From contig NZ_JBLWIS010000001.1 in NCBI RefSeq assembly GCF_048381675.1, positions 248,001-312,000 of the forward strand: a DNA stretch of 64,000 nucleotides, read 5' to 3'. Below, one piece after another: positions 7,337-16,733 of this stretch (its first letter is position 1; every line of letters begins with the position of its first letter). The position numbers and the translations under genes were made by a program. Source of the DNA: Advenella sp048381675 (GTDB lineage: Bacteria > Pseudomonadota > Gammaproteobacteria > Burkholderiales > Burkholderiaceae_B). The notes beneath the pieces are model-generated. The model was not told where the DNA came from, ran no database searches, and saw only the letters and a program-made list of their open reading frames with translations.

Positions 7337-9001
7337 TCAGCTTGATTGGTTTTTTAATGCCCGTCGCAGGATTTTGCCCACATTGGTTTTGGGCAGTTCA
7401 TCCCTGAACTCCACCAGCTTGGGCACCTTGTAGGCGGTCAGGCTTTGGCGGCAGAAATCAATTAATTGCTTTTCTGTCAGGGAAGGATTCTTGCTAACCA
7501 CGAAAATCTTGACAATTTCTCCGGCAGGACCGTTATCAACGCCCACGGCAGCCACTTCCCGTACGTCGGGGTGGCTGGCTACCACGTCTTCAATCTCGTT
7601 AGGATACACATTAAATCCTGACACAATAATGATGTCTTTTTTCCGGTCAACCAGATAAACAAATCCGTCGGCATCAACATAACCCATGTCTCCGGTATGC
7701 AGGAAACCGTCACGGTCAAATACCTTTTGGGTTTCTTCCGGATTGTTCCAGTAACCTTTCATGACCTGCGGTCCTTTGACGCAAATTTCCCCAACTTCCC
7801 CCGTGCCCATTTCCTTGCCTTTGTCATCACGCACGGATAGTTCGGTGGAAGGCACGGGCAATCCGATTGAACCATTGAAATCATGCTGGTCCAGCGGGTT
7901 AATGGTTACTGCGGGCGAGGTTTCGGTTAAGCCATAAGCTTGGGAAAGTGGTTTGCCCGTCACTATTTTCCAGCGTTCGGCGACCGGGCGCTGTACTGCC
8001 ATGCCGCCTCCCAGCGTAAAGTGCAAATGGCTGAAATCCAGCCGGGTGAAATCCTCGTTGTTTAGCAGGGCATTGAACAGGGTATTGACACCGGTGATGG
8101 CAGTAAATGGATATTGGCCGATTTCCCTGACAAAAGCCGGAATGTCACGCGGGTTCAGGATCAGCAGGTTGCGGGCCCCCAGCATCAGGAAGGTCAGGCA
8201 GTTGGCGGTTAAGGCGAATATATGGTACAGCGGCAGGGCGGTAATAATAAAATCTTTGTTATCGGTGGTGTATGGTTTTACCCATGCATAGGCCTGGCAG
8301 ACATTGGCAACCATATTGCCGTGGGTCAGCATGGCCCCCTTGGCCACGCCGGTGGTACCGCCTGTATATTGTAAAAAGGCAATGTCATTATGGCCCAAGG
8401 CAGGTGGGCTGAAAGGCAGTTTGCCCGATTTGTTCAAAATCTGGTTTAGCCTGACATGACCTGGCAGCGACCAGGCCGGAACCAGGCGCTTTATGTGGCG
8501 GATCACGAAATTTACCAGATGACCTTTCAGCCCCAGCATTTCACCAATAGAAGTGACGATGATGGTTTTGATTGATGTCAGCCTGGGGAGTGCGGCCTGC
8601 AGGGTGGCGGCAAAGTTTTCAACAATCACAATCACTTCAGCACCTGAGTCATTAAGCTGGTGCTCAAGTTCATGGGCCGTGTACAGGGGGTTGCAATTAA
8701 CCACCGTACAGCCGGCCCGCAAGGCACCAAACAGGCAAATCGGGTACTGGAACAGGTTTGGCATCATCAAGGCAATCCGGGTGCCCGGTTTGATGCCCCG
8801 GCTTTGCAGCCAGGCGGCAAAGTCGCGGGATAGGTTGTCGAGCCGGGCATAGCTAAGGTTTTTGCCCATTGATATATAGGCGGTTGAAGGGGCAAATTTT
8901 TGGCAACTTTGGTTGAAGATATCAACCAGTGATGAGTATCGGGTTGCATCTATTTCCGCCGGTACACCCGGTGGATAGTTGGGAATCCATGTTTTTTTCA
9001 T
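7337..9001 (-). CDS. fadD: Long-chain fatty acid-CoA ligase (FadD-like)
   Basis: A 554-residue member of the ANL adenylating family. The AMP/ATP-binding P-loop YTGGTTGVAKGAMLTHGN is at about residue 212, AYGLTETSP lies in the middle, the hinge region has DGFLHTGDMGYVDADG, and the C-terminal catalytic lysine motif TNVGKILRRALK is at the very end. It activates fatty acids to acyl-CoA using ATP and CoA. AAGGGG lies 7 bases before the ATG. It sits last in a fad cluster after a FadL-like porin gene, which supports a long-chain fatty-acid substrate. Confidence 0.9.
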   Translation of the reverse strand: MKKTWIPNYPPGVPAEIDATRYSSLVDIFNQSCQKFAPSTAYISMGKNLSYARLDNLSRDFAAWLQSRGIKPGTRIALMMPNLFQYPICLFGALRAGCTVVNCNPLYTAHELEHQLNDSGAEVIVIVENFAATLQAALPRLTSIKTIIVTSIGEMLGLKGHLVNFVIRHIKRLVPAWSLPGHVRLNQILNKSGKLPFSPPALGHNDIAFLQYTGGTTGVAKGAMLTHGNMVANVCQAYAWVKPYTTDNKDFIITALPLYHIFALTANCLTFLMLGARNLLILNPRDIPAFVREIGQYPFTAITGVNTLFNALLNNEDFTRLDFSHLHFTLGGGMAVQRPVAERWKIVTGKPLSQAYGLTETSPAVTINPLDQHDFNGSIGLPVPSTELSVRDDKGKEMGTGEVGEICVKGPQVMKGYWNNPEETQKVFDRDGFLHTGDMGYVDADGFVYLVDRKKDIIIVSGFNVYPNEIEDVVASHPDVREVAAVGVDNGPAGEIVKIFVVSKNPSLTEKQLIDFCRQSLTAYKVPKLVEFRDELPKTNVGKILRRALKNQSS

Positions 9002-9039
9002 ATTGTTGCCCCTTTTCCTGAATGTTATGCCCGGTTTGA

Positions 9040-10380
9040 TCAGAACCGGTGGGAAACCTGCACACCCAAAATATGACCGTTACCCGTGTATTTTCCGGCC
9101 AGGCGGCCGTATTGGGCAAGATTTCCCCCGTTGGTGTTGTCAACCTTGGCACTGGGGATGTACAGATAAGTATAGCCCAGGTCAATGGCGGTGTTTTCAG
9201 AGGGTTTATACTGGGCACCTACCGAAAACCACCAGCGCTCATTGTCTGGCAACGAGGCGGGGCGGTGGCTGGCCTTGCGTACGGGAGATTGGTCCCATGC
9301 CACACCAGCCTTGAGTTTCCAGGCAGGGTTAAGTTGGTAATTGGCACCCAGCGCAATTCGCCATGAATCCTTGAATCTCAGGTCCAGGGTGGTGTCTTGC
9401 AGCGGAGCATTGTTTTTGATGGCTAGTTCTGGAATGCTACTCCAGCCGGTCCAGGAAATATCCCCCATGATTTCCCAACGCTCATTGAGGCGGTGATAGG
9501 CACTCAGGATGGCCATGTCGGGAAGGGAAACCGTGGCGGAGGACTCGGAGGACAGGGTTTGTTGTCCGCGGCCGGGCACATTAAACACCACTTCGGTATC
9601 GCCAGTGGCTTTATGCTTAAGTCTTGAGCGATACGAAAAACCGAAGCGGGTATCGGGTACCGGTTCATACAGGAAACCAATATTCCAGCCCAGAGCGGTT
9701 TTTTTCAGTTTGGCTTCTGCCTCACCATCGGCAAAACGGATAACACCTGGGGCGACAGGAATGGGCACGGGCACGCTTTTTTGATAGGTGGCATTGATAT
9801 GCTGGATATTGAGCCCGGCCCCAATGGAAAACTGCTCATTGACCTTGAATGACATCGAGGGATTGATATTATAAGTTTTTATATCAAAGCTTCTTGAATG
9901 GTAACGTCCCAGCCAGTCATCATCGTATTCGGTTTTCAGGCCAAATGGTGCGCCCAGGCCCAAGCCCAGATGGATCCGGTCATTAAGTTGGTAAGAAATG
10001 TAGGCATTAGGCAGGAAGCCAATCGTGCCTGCATCGCCTCCATTGCCGCCCAACTGTATGGGAGCCAGCGAACCGGGGGCACTGAAATAGCCAGGCAGGG
10101 TGGATTGGCCGTTGTTTTTGAATTTGAACCCAGGCTTGACCAGCGCGCCACCAATCGAAATTTGCAGGCCTGGAAGCCGGCTCATGCCTGCCGGGTTAAA
10201 GAATATTGTACTGGCGTTATCAGCAATTGCTACCGAGCCAGCGTAGGCATTTCCCAGTCCACTGGCATTTTGTTCCATCAGTCCAAAACCAGCTGCATGT
10301 ACCGAGCTCGACAGGGCTAATAATGAAAGGCTCAACGTTGAAAGGGTCAGTTTGCGTATATGGTTATTGTATTTGCTCAT
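9040..10380 (-). CDS. fadL: FadL/OMPP1 family outer-membrane fatty-acid transporter
   Basis: A 446-residue protein with an N-terminal signal peptide (LSLLALSSSVHAA then mature GFGLMEQNASGLGNAYAG). The mature start with NPAGMSRLPG is the hallmark of the FadL/TodX hatch domain. The remainder is amphipathic beta-strand sequence, ending HILGVQVSHRF with the terminal aromatic residue expected of outer-membrane barrels. It moves long-chain fatty acids or other hydrophobic compounds across the outer membrane. It lies between fadD and fadB-like genes in the same orientation, 38 bases before fadD and 47 bases after fadB. Confidence 0.9.
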   Translation of the reverse strand: MSKYNNHIRKLTLSTLSLSLLALSSSVHAAGFGLMEQNASGLGNAYAGSVAIADNASTIFFNPAGMSRLPGLQISIGGALVKPGFKFKNNGQSTLPGYFSAPGSLAPIQLGGNGGDAGTIGFLPNAYISYQLNDRIHLGLGLGAPFGLKTEYDDDWLGRYHSRSFDIKTYNINPSMSFKVNEQFSIGAGLNIQHINATYQKSVPVPIPVAPGVIRFADGEAEAKLKKTALGWNIGFLYEPVPDTRFGFSYRSRLKHKATGDTEVVFNVPGRGQQTLSSESSATVSLPDMAILSAYHRLNERWEIMGDISWTGWSSIPELAIKNNAPLQDTTLDLRFKDSWRIALGANYQLNPAWKLKAGVAWDQSPVRKASHRPASLPDNERWWFSVGAQYKPSENTAIDLGYTYLYIPSAKVDNTNGGNLAQYGRLAGKYTGNGHILGVQVSHRF

Positions 10381-10427
10381 GAGTTTGTCTCCTTGATTTA
10401 TAGTGTGCTTTTTTATTGCTATTGCCT

Positions 10428-12350
10428 TTACTCCAATTTTGTATTGCTGTAGTGCAACGGCCCACCCCTGAATGGGGCAAATCCGGTACCAAAAATAATG
10501 CCGGCATCCGTCAGGTCGGCATCTTCGGTAATGCCTTTTTGGGTTTGCCGTTTTGCCTGTTCAATCAATGGGGATATCAGGCGCTGTGCCAGTCCGTCTG
10601 GAACGGGTTTGTCGGAACGGATGCCATGCTTTCTGTTTTTCCAGTTATAAAATCCTTCACCGGTCTTGATGCCCAGTTTCTTTTGCCCTACGAGGGCGGC
10701 AATGCATTTGGGCACCGGTTTGTCCCCTGATAATTGCGTGCCGGCCGCCAGGGCAATATCAAGGCCTACCGTATCGGCCAGTTCAATGGGGCCCATTGGC
10801 ATGCCAAACTTCAGCATGGCGGTGTCAATGATTTCGGGCGCGATTCCTTCATCAATACAGTGCATGGCTTCCAGCATATAAGGGGCCAGCACCGCATTGA
10901 CCAGGAATCCGGGTGTATCCTGCACAGGAAGTGGCAGTTTGCCAATTTGGCCGGCAAAGGCGCAGGCACGGTCAATCGTTTGCTGGCTGATGCCTTCGGC
11001 ATGCACAATTTCAACCAGTGGCATTTTTGCGACCGGATTAAAGAAATGAATGCCCAGAAAACGTTCTGGCCGTTTCAGTCCGGTACGCAGCGCCTGGATA
11101 GAAAGGCTTGAGGTATTGCTCGCCAGGATGGCATCCGGTTTCATTAATGCTTCAAGTTTTTGGTAAAGGGCCTGTTTGGCTTCGGCGTTTTCATAGATGG
11201 CCTCAATCACCAAATCGGCGTTGCGTATGCCGTGCCCTTCGGGGTCTGGAATCAGCCGGTCACGGGCGGCCTGTGCGGTTAACCTATCCTTGCGAGCAAA
11301 AAGCGCCGCTGAGGCCTTGAAGGCACCGGAAATCCGGCTGTAATCGGTGTCTTGCAAGGTGGTTTTGATGCCTTGTAAGGCACACCATGCCGCAATACCG
11401 CCGCCCATCACGCCTGCACCAATCACATGCACATGGTTAACCGGTAGCGTGCCGGTTTGCTTGCCAAAAGCCTTAAGTCTTTCTTGCAGGTGAAAAACCC
11501 TGATCAGGTTGGTGGTAACCGGTGAATTCAACAGCTTGTTGACAATATCCGGAGCAGCCAGCCCATTACCGTTGTGCCGCGCCCAAATGTCGATAATGGC
11601 CCGGGGGGCCGGGTAATGGGCATCGGGGTCTTTGCGGGTAACATTTTTTCTGGCCTGGCGGGCCACTAATCCTTTAAGCGGCTGCATGTTGAGCCATTTG
11701 GCCAACCCTTTGGCCTGACGGCGCGGTTGTCCGGATAACACTCGGTCTGTGGCAGTCTGACGGGCAATACGAGGTGCCACCACGATGTCAACCAGCCCCA
11801 GCGCTTTTGCCTTGCGGGCATCCAGCGTTCTGCCTGTCAGTATCATGTCCAGCGCCGCCTGCGGGCCAATCAGTAAGGGCAGGCGTTTGAGGCCTCCCCA
11901 GCCCGGATAGATGCCCAGCATGACTTCGGGCAAGCCCAGGGCAGGCTTGGGGGTATCAAGCAGGACACGGTATTTGCAGGCCAGGGCCAGTTCCATGCCC
12001 CCCCCAAGACAGGCACCATGGATGAGGGCAAGTGTGGGGAAGCGCAGTTTTTCTATCCGGTTGAAAAGGTTCCAGCCTCGTTCGATCAATTGCCTGCCAC
12101 TATCCGGGCTGCTGATGTCGGTGAACTCATTGATATCAGCGCCGACGATGAAACCATTGCTTTTTCCCGATAAAAAGATGAGTCCTTGCACGGTGTTTTT
12201 TTCCAGATGGTCTATGGCCGTTTTCAATTCTTCCATGACTTGGACAGACAGCGCATTCATGCTGCGTTCGGGACAATTGATGCTTAACCAGGCAATTTGT
12301 TTCTCGTCAATGTGCAGTGACCAGTTTTTTAAATCCAATTCTGTGCTCAT
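10428..12350 (-). CDS. fadB: Bifunctional enoyl-CoA hydratase / 3-hydroxyacyl-CoA dehydrogenase (FadB/FadJ-like)
   Basis: A 640-residue fusion. The N-terminal crotonase domain has GACLGGGMELALACKYRV (oxyanion hole) and GLPEVMLGIYPGWGG. The NAD-binding domain begins near residue 315 with HVIGAGVMGGGIAAWCALQG, and HFFNPVAKMPLVEIV is the 3-hydroxyacyl-CoA dehydrogenase signature. It hydrates 2-enoyl-CoA and oxidises the 3-hydroxy product. It is somewhat shorter than E. coli FadB (729). Its start overlaps the thiolase stop by four bases (ATGA), so the two are co-translated. Confidence 0.92.
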   Translation of the reverse strand: MSTELDLKNWSLHIDEKQIAWLSINCPERSMNALSVQVMEELKTAIDHLEKNTVQGLIFLSGKSNGFIVGADINEFTDISSPDSGRQLIERGWNLFNRIEKLRFPTLALIHGACLGGGMELALACKYRVLLDTPKPALGLPEVMLGIYPGWGGLKRLPLLIGPQAALDMILTGRTLDARKAKALGLVDIVVAPRIARQTATDRVLSGQPRRQAKGLAKWLNMQPLKGLVARQARKNVTRKDPDAHYPAPRAIIDIWARHNGNGLAAPDIVNKLLNSPVTTNLIRVFHLQERLKAFGKQTGTLPVNHVHVIGAGVMGGGIAAWCALQGIKTTLQDTDYSRISGAFKASAALFARKDRLTAQAARDRLIPDPEGHGIRNADLVIEAIYENAEAKQALYQKLEALMKPDAILASNTSSLSIQALRTGLKRPERFLGIHFFNPVAKMPLVEIVHAEGISQQTIDRACAFAGQIGKLPLPVQDTPGFLVNAVLAPYMLEAMHCIDEGIAPEIIDTAMLKFGMPMGPIELADTVGLDIALAAGTQLSGDKPVPKCIAALVGQKKLGIKTGEGFYNWKNRKHGIRSDKPVPDGLAQRLISPLIEQAKRQTQKGITEDADLTDAGIIFGTGFAPFRGGPLHYSNTKLE

Positions 12351-13639
12351 GTCTCATCCTTCATGGTTTCTATCAGCATGGCGCCCCCCTGGCCGCCCCC
12401 AATGCAAATGGTGGCTATTCCCCTTTTAAGGTTACGTGCCCGCAGTGCATGCAGCAGATGCAGGACGATGCGGGCACCCGATGCACCAACCGGGTGTCCA
12501 ATCGCAATCGCGCCGCCATCCACATTCAGTTTTTCCTGGTCCAGCGGGCCCCAGGCGGGTGTATTGAAATGTTCCTGGCAATACTCTTCACTTTCAAAGG
12601 CGCGCAGGCAGCCCAGCACCTGGGCGGCAAAGGCCTCATTGATTTCCCATAGTTCCGGATCTTGTAAACTTAAACCATTTCGTTGCAGCAACGGTATGCT
12701 TGCATGAACCGGACCCAGTCCCATTTGGGCGGGGTCAAGAGCCGCCCATTGGCAGTCGGTAATTTTTCCCAGTGGCTGCAGGCCAAATTTTTGCACGGCT
12801 TCTTCAGAGGCCAGGAGTAATGCAGCAGCGCCATCGCTAACCTGCGAACTGTTGCCGGCCGTGATGTTGCCGCTGGGGCGGTCAAACACCGCTTTGAGTT
12901 TGGCCAGTTTGTCGGGAGTGGAGTCAGGACGCACGCCATCATCTTCAGCATAAAGATTGCCTTTGGCATCAATGATGGGTGTGATTTCGGCAAACTGTTT
13001 GCGATTTTGCGCCGCTATGGTGCGTTGATGGCTACGGGCGCTATAGGCATCCATTTCCTGGCGTGTAATGCCAAATTTCCAGGCCAGGTTTTCGGCCGTT
13101 TGGCCCATGGAAATGCCAACTACCGGGTCATTTAAACCCTTAAGCAAACCAATGACAGGAGCAAGATAAGCAGGCCTGAAACCACGAAGGGCTTGCAATT
13201 TTTGTATCGGTTTTTTGGCCGCATTCCATTGACTTAGCCAATCGACCATTTTGTCGGAAAACAGGATGGGTGCATGTGACAGTGCATCGGTGCCGACCGC
13301 CAGCACCAGGTGCGAGCGGCCGGTTTGTATGTTAAGCAGGGCAGAATCCAGCGCCTGCATGCCCGAGGCGCAATTGCGCATGACTGTCCAGGCGGGAACC
13401 TTGTGGCCGCTCCCCACGCGCAGGCCGATAACACGGCCGATATTGGTTTCGTCGGCTGAAGGCGAGGCACAGCCTGCAATGACTTCATCCAGTTCAGTGG
13501 CGCCAAAAGACTGGCGCAACAGCAGGCTGCGGCTGGTTTGCACGGCAAGATCGCTGGCCGAAAAGGGGCCGAGTGCATTGCGGGCTTTTAGAAACGGGGT
13601 TCTGGCACCATCAATAATATAAACGGGTTTGAAGGTCAT
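12347..13639 (-). CDS. fadI: Acetyl-CoA C-acyltransferase (thiolase, FadA/FadI-like)
   Basis: A 430-residue thiolase. The nucleophilic cysteine lies in RNCASGMQALDSAL near residue 90. The C-terminal catalytic histidine and cysteine are in AIGHPVGASGARIV and TICIGGGQGGAMLI. It carries out the last beta-oxidation step, releasing acetyl-CoA. The length (430) is closer to FadI than to FadA (about 390). It overlaps both neighbours by four bases, so fadE, thiolase and fadB form a tightly coupled operon. Confidence 0.9.
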   Translation of the reverse strand: MTFKPVYIIDGARTPFLKARNALGPFSASDLAVQTSRSLLLRQSFGATELDEVIAGCASPSADETNIGRVIGLRVGSGHKVPAWTVMRNCASGMQALDSALLNIQTGRSHLVLAVGTDALSHAPILFSDKMVDWLSQWNAAKKPIQKLQALRGFRPAYLAPVIGLLKGLNDPVVGISMGQTAENLAWKFGITRQEMDAYSARSHQRTIAAQNRKQFAEITPIIDAKGNLYAEDDGVRPDSTPDKLAKLKAVFDRPSGNITAGNSSQVSDGAAALLLASEEAVQKFGLQPLGKITDCQWAALDPAQMGLGPVHASIPLLQRNGLSLQDPELWEINEAFAAQVLGCLRAFESEEYCQEHFNTPAWGPLDQEKLNVDGGAIAIGHPVGASGARIVLHLLHALRARNLKRGIATICIGGGQGGAMLIETMKDET

Positions 13640-15951
13640 GTGCGGTCTCCTTGGCGGGTATTCCTGATATTCATGAAGGCGGCCGGATTTCGGAGGTCAG
13701 GAGGAAAATCATCAACATGGATAACGGTGTCCCTTAGTCTGTTGCGGGTTGCTAGCAGTTCGTATTCTTCGGTACTGATGCGGTTCATTTCGAAGGCAAG
13801 CTGCGCAATATCACGGTCGTTGGCTCTGGGGTGGTTTTTGAAAATGCCATTTTTTTCGTCTTGCCTGATTTTGGCTTCTATTGGCTCAGCCTTGATGGCA
13901 TAAAGCAAGGCTTGTTCTATGGCATGAACCGGGTCGTCAATATCTTTGGGGATATGACAATTGACGGTCAGGCGGTCGCGAGTGGCAGAAGGTTGCATCA
14001 GCTGTTCGCAAATGGCGCTGTCAAGGGCGTCTGAAGGTGGGGAAAACGAGGCGCCCCAGGGAAAACTGAACAGGCGCAAAAGCAGGCCAATGCCCCGTTT
14101 CGGAAAATTGCGGCAGGTTTGCAGCAGGGCTGACTGTGCATCAAACAGGCACTGTTGAACGGCTTTGTGCACCAGGGGCAGTTCATCCTGTTGCCTGCCG
14201 TTGTTTTCATATTGCCTGAGCGTGGCCGAGGCAATATAAAGCTGGGCCAGTACATCGCCCAGCCGGGCTGAAATTTTTTCCCGGCGTTTCAGGCTGCCCC
14301 CCAAGGAAAGCATGGTCAGGTCTGCCATGAAAGCCAGTGCACTGGATAGCCGGGTGATCTGGCGATAGTATTTCATGGTTTCGGGGGCGGCATGGTGCTG
14401 AATGGTAAATACCCGGGCACCGAACAGGCCGCTGGCCAGGGTGCGAAGGCCGTTGCGGGTGCTGAAGCCGATATGCTGCCATAACAGCCTGTCGAAGTTG
14501 TCCAGTGAGGTAGTCGGGTCAGCTTCCTGCGCGGCTTGCATCTCCTTAAGGATATAGGGATGGCAGCGGATAGCCCCCTGGCCAAAAATGATCAGGCTGC
14601 GGGTTAGGATATTGGCACCTTCCACCGTAATGCCAATCGGTATCTGTTGGTAGGCACGGCCCATGAAATTTGAAGGCCCCAGGCAGATTCCCTTGCCGCC
14701 AATAATATCCATGCCGTCATTGACAACGCTGCGGGCGCGTTCGGTGACATGGTACTTGGCTATGGAGGACACCACTGATGGTTTTTCACCCAGATCAACG
14801 GCCCCTGCGGTCATGATGCGTACGGCATTACTGGCATAAGTGTTGGCACCCATACGTGCCAGGACCTCTTCTATCCCCTCGAAGCGGCCAATCTGCAGGT
14901 TGAATTGCTTGCGGATACGGCTATAGGCCCCTACCGTGCGAACCGTCAGTTGCGACATGCCGACATTGGATGATGGCAGGGAAATGGAACGGCCCGCGGC
15001 CAGGCATTCCATGAGCATGCGCCACCCTTGTCCGGCCATTTCGGGGCCGCCAATAATAAAGTCCAGGGGCATGAAAACATCCTTGCCCCTGGTGGGCCCG
15101 TTCATGAACATCGCATTGAGCGGAAAATGGCGCCGGCCAATTTCCACCCCCGGATGGTCGCGTGGTACCAGAGCACAGGTAATGCCAATGTCTTTCTGGT
15201 TACCAAGCAGGCCATCGGGGTCATACAGCCTGAATGCCAGGCCAAGCAGGGTGCATACCGGTGCCAGGGTGATGTAGCGCTTGTCCCAGCTTACCCGCAT
15301 GCCCAATACTTCTTCTCCATTCCATACACCTTTGCAGACAATCCCGCTGTCAGGAATGGCAGCGGCATCGGAACCGGCCCACGGACTGGTTAACGCAAAA
15401 GCGGGAATTTCCTGGCCGCTGGCAAGTCGTGGCAGGTAGTAATCTTTTTGTTCGGGCGTACCATAATGGACCAGCAGTTCAGCAGGCCCCAGGGAATTGG
15501 GCACCATGACGGAAACCGCCAGGGCCGAGTTTCGGGTGGAAAGTCTGGTAATGACTTCAGAGTGGGCAAAGGCAGAAAAACCCAGGCCGCCATATTGTGG
15601 CGGAATAATCATGCCCAGGAATTTGTTTTCGCGGATATATTGCCAGGCGGCTTCAGGTAAATCCATGTCCTGTGTCGTAACTTGCCAGTCATTGACCAGA
15701 GAGCAGGCCTGCTCAACTTCGTTATCCAGGAATGCCTGTTCCTGCCTGGTCAGGGCAGGAACAGGATAAGTCATGAGTTTTTGCCAGTCGGGATTGCCGC
15801 TGAACAATTCGGCATCCCACCAGACTGTTCCTGCTTCGATGGCTTCCTTTTCTGTGGAAGACATGGGTGGCAAGACTTTTTTGAAGGCCTTGAGGATGGG
15901 GGCGCTGATGGTGTTTTTGCGCCAGTTACGCAATCGGTGGAAGAGGAGCAC
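13636..15951 (-). CDS. fadE: Acyl-CoA dehydrogenase (FadE-type)
   Basis: A 771-residue large acyl-CoA dehydrogenase of the gammaproteobacterial FadE type. MSSTEKEAIEAGTVWWDAEL near residue 30 is the characteristic start of the conserved region. FAD-binding and catalytic segments follow (PPQYGGLGFSAFAHSEVI; ALTSPWAGSDAAAIPDSG; GGKGICLGPSNFMGRAYQQI). A DUF1974-type C-terminal region follows. It introduces the trans-2 double bond and passes electrons to ETF; an ETF-QO gene lies 2.4 kb away. Its start overlaps the end of the psrA-like gene by 26 bases. Confidence 0.92.
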   Translation of the reverse strand: MLLFHRLRNWRKNTISAPILKAFKKVLPPMSSTEKEAIEAGTVWWDAELFSGNPDWQKLMTYPVPALTRQEQAFLDNEVEQACSLVNDWQVTTQDMDLPEAAWQYIRENKFLGMIIPPQYGGLGFSAFAHSEVITRLSTRNSALAVSVMVPNSLGPAELLVHYGTPEQKDYYLPRLASGQEIPAFALTSPWAGSDAAAIPDSGIVCKGVWNGEEVLGMRVSWDKRYITLAPVCTLLGLAFRLYDPDGLLGNQKDIGITCALVPRDHPGVEIGRRHFPLNAMFMNGPTRGKDVFMPLDFIIGGPEMAGQGWRMLMECLAAGRSISLPSSNVGMSQLTVRTVGAYSRIRKQFNLQIGRFEGIEEVLARMGANTYASNAVRIMTAGAVDLGEKPSVVSSIAKYHVTERARSVVNDGMDIIGGKGICLGPSNFMGRAYQQIPIGITVEGANILTRSLIIFGQGAIRCHPYILKEMQAAQEADPTTSLDNFDRLLWQHIGFSTRNGLRTLASGLFGARVFTIQHHAAPETMKYYRQITRLSSALAFMADLTMLSLGGSLKRREKISARLGDVLAQLYIASATLRQYENNGRQQDELPLVHKAVQQCLFDAQSALLQTCRNFPKRGIGLLLRLFSFPWGASFSPPSDALDSAICEQLMQPSATRDRLTVNCHIPKDIDDPVHAIEQALLYAIKAEPIEAKIRQDEKNGIFKNHPRANDRDIAQLAFEMNRISTEEYELLATRNRLRDTVIHVDDFPPDLRNPAAFMNIRNTRQGDRT

Positions 15952-16591
15952 GCAGACCTCCTAGCAGGAAACTCATTAATCGGGGTAGCAGGTTTTCATC
16001 GTAGGCAGGGTGGTCTTGCCCGGCATTGTCGAGGTCGGTGGCTTCGCGCAATACGTTTATTCCTGCAAGCGCGTGTGAGGTCGCGCCAAGCATGAAATGA
16101 AAACGCCACAGTATTTCAGCTTCGGGAACGCCGGGCAATGCCTTGAACAGCGCAGCTTTATAACGGTCGATCACCTCGGCATGTTCCTGGGCAAACAGGG
16201 TTTTGATGAAACGGGAGGGGTCGCTCATGGTGCGGGCCAGCAAGCGTAGCACGATGGCATTGTCATTGTCCTGATTCATTGCCTGGCGCAACAGTGTGCC
16301 AAAAAAGGCATCAACGATTTGTGAAGGCTTAAGTGGATGACCCATGGCCTGGTGCTCCAGTTCATCAAGAATGCGCAAACGCTCCTGATTGATCCATTCC
16401 AGACGCCGTTTCAGGACGGCATGCACCAGGGATTCTTTTGAGCCGAAATGGTAATGGATAGCGGCCAGGTTCACTTTGGCTTCACTGGTAAGCTGCCGCA
16501 GGGAGGTCCCTTCATAACCGTATTGCACGAACAGGGATTCTGCCGTGTTCAGGATGTTGTTGCGGGTTTGTTCACTTCTGGACTGTTTCAT
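15926..16591 (-). CDS. psrA: TetR-family regulator, PsrA-like, of the fad genes
   Basis: A 221-residue TetR repressor. The N-terminal DNA-binding domain (ILNTAESLFVQYGYEGTSLR, then VNLAAIHYHFGSKESLVHAV) closely resembles Pseudomonas PsrA. The divergent C-terminal half would bind long-chain acyl ligands. It is first in the operon psrA-fadE-thiolase-fadB, and a palindrome matching the PsrA consensus (CAAAC-N4-GTTT) lies five bases upstream of its start. It probably represses the cluster until fatty acids bind. Assignment to PsrA rather than another fatty-acid TetR is inferred from operator and context. Confidence 0.8.
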   Translation of the reverse strand: MKQSRSEQTRNNILNTAESLFVQYGYEGTSLRQLTSEAKVNLAAIHYHFGSKESLVHAVLKRRLEWINQERLRILDELEHQAMGHPLKPSQIVDAFFGTLLRQAMNQDNDNAIVLRLLARTMSDPSRFIKTLFAQEHAEVIDRYKAALFKALPGVPEAEILWRFHFMLGATSHALAGINVLREATDLDNAGQDHPAYDENLLPRLMSFLLGGLRAPLPPIA

Positions 16592-16595
16592 GATA

Positions 16596-16621
16596 TTAAT
16601 TCAAACGTTCGTTTAAATTAA
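16596..16621. promoter_or_regulatory. Palindromic operator upstream of psrA-fad operon
   Basis: A 26-base dyad. TTAATTCAAACG and CGTTTAAATTAA are complementary with one mismatch around a central TT. The core fits the PsrA consensus (G/C)AAAC-N2-4-GTTT(G/C) except for the last base. It lies between the first codon of the TetR gene and its presumed promoter. Confidence 0.75.
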
Positions 16622-16689
16622 TCTTATAGAAAATCGTTCTGATTGCCATTGAGTAAAAACCCTGTAGTGTTAAAAAACCGCTTGTTATT

Positions 16690-16708
16690 GATAATGATTC
16701 TCATTTAT
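16690..16708 (+). promoter_or_regulatory. Fur box upstream of DUF2325 gene
   Basis: GATAATGATTCTCATTTAT matches the 19-base Fur consensus GATAATGATAATCATTATC at 15 positions, including the first nine. It is 26 bases before the ATG at 16734, where a repressor would block transcription. Confidence 0.65.
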
Positions 16709-16733
16709 AATAAATTCAACTTAAGGAGAACCA

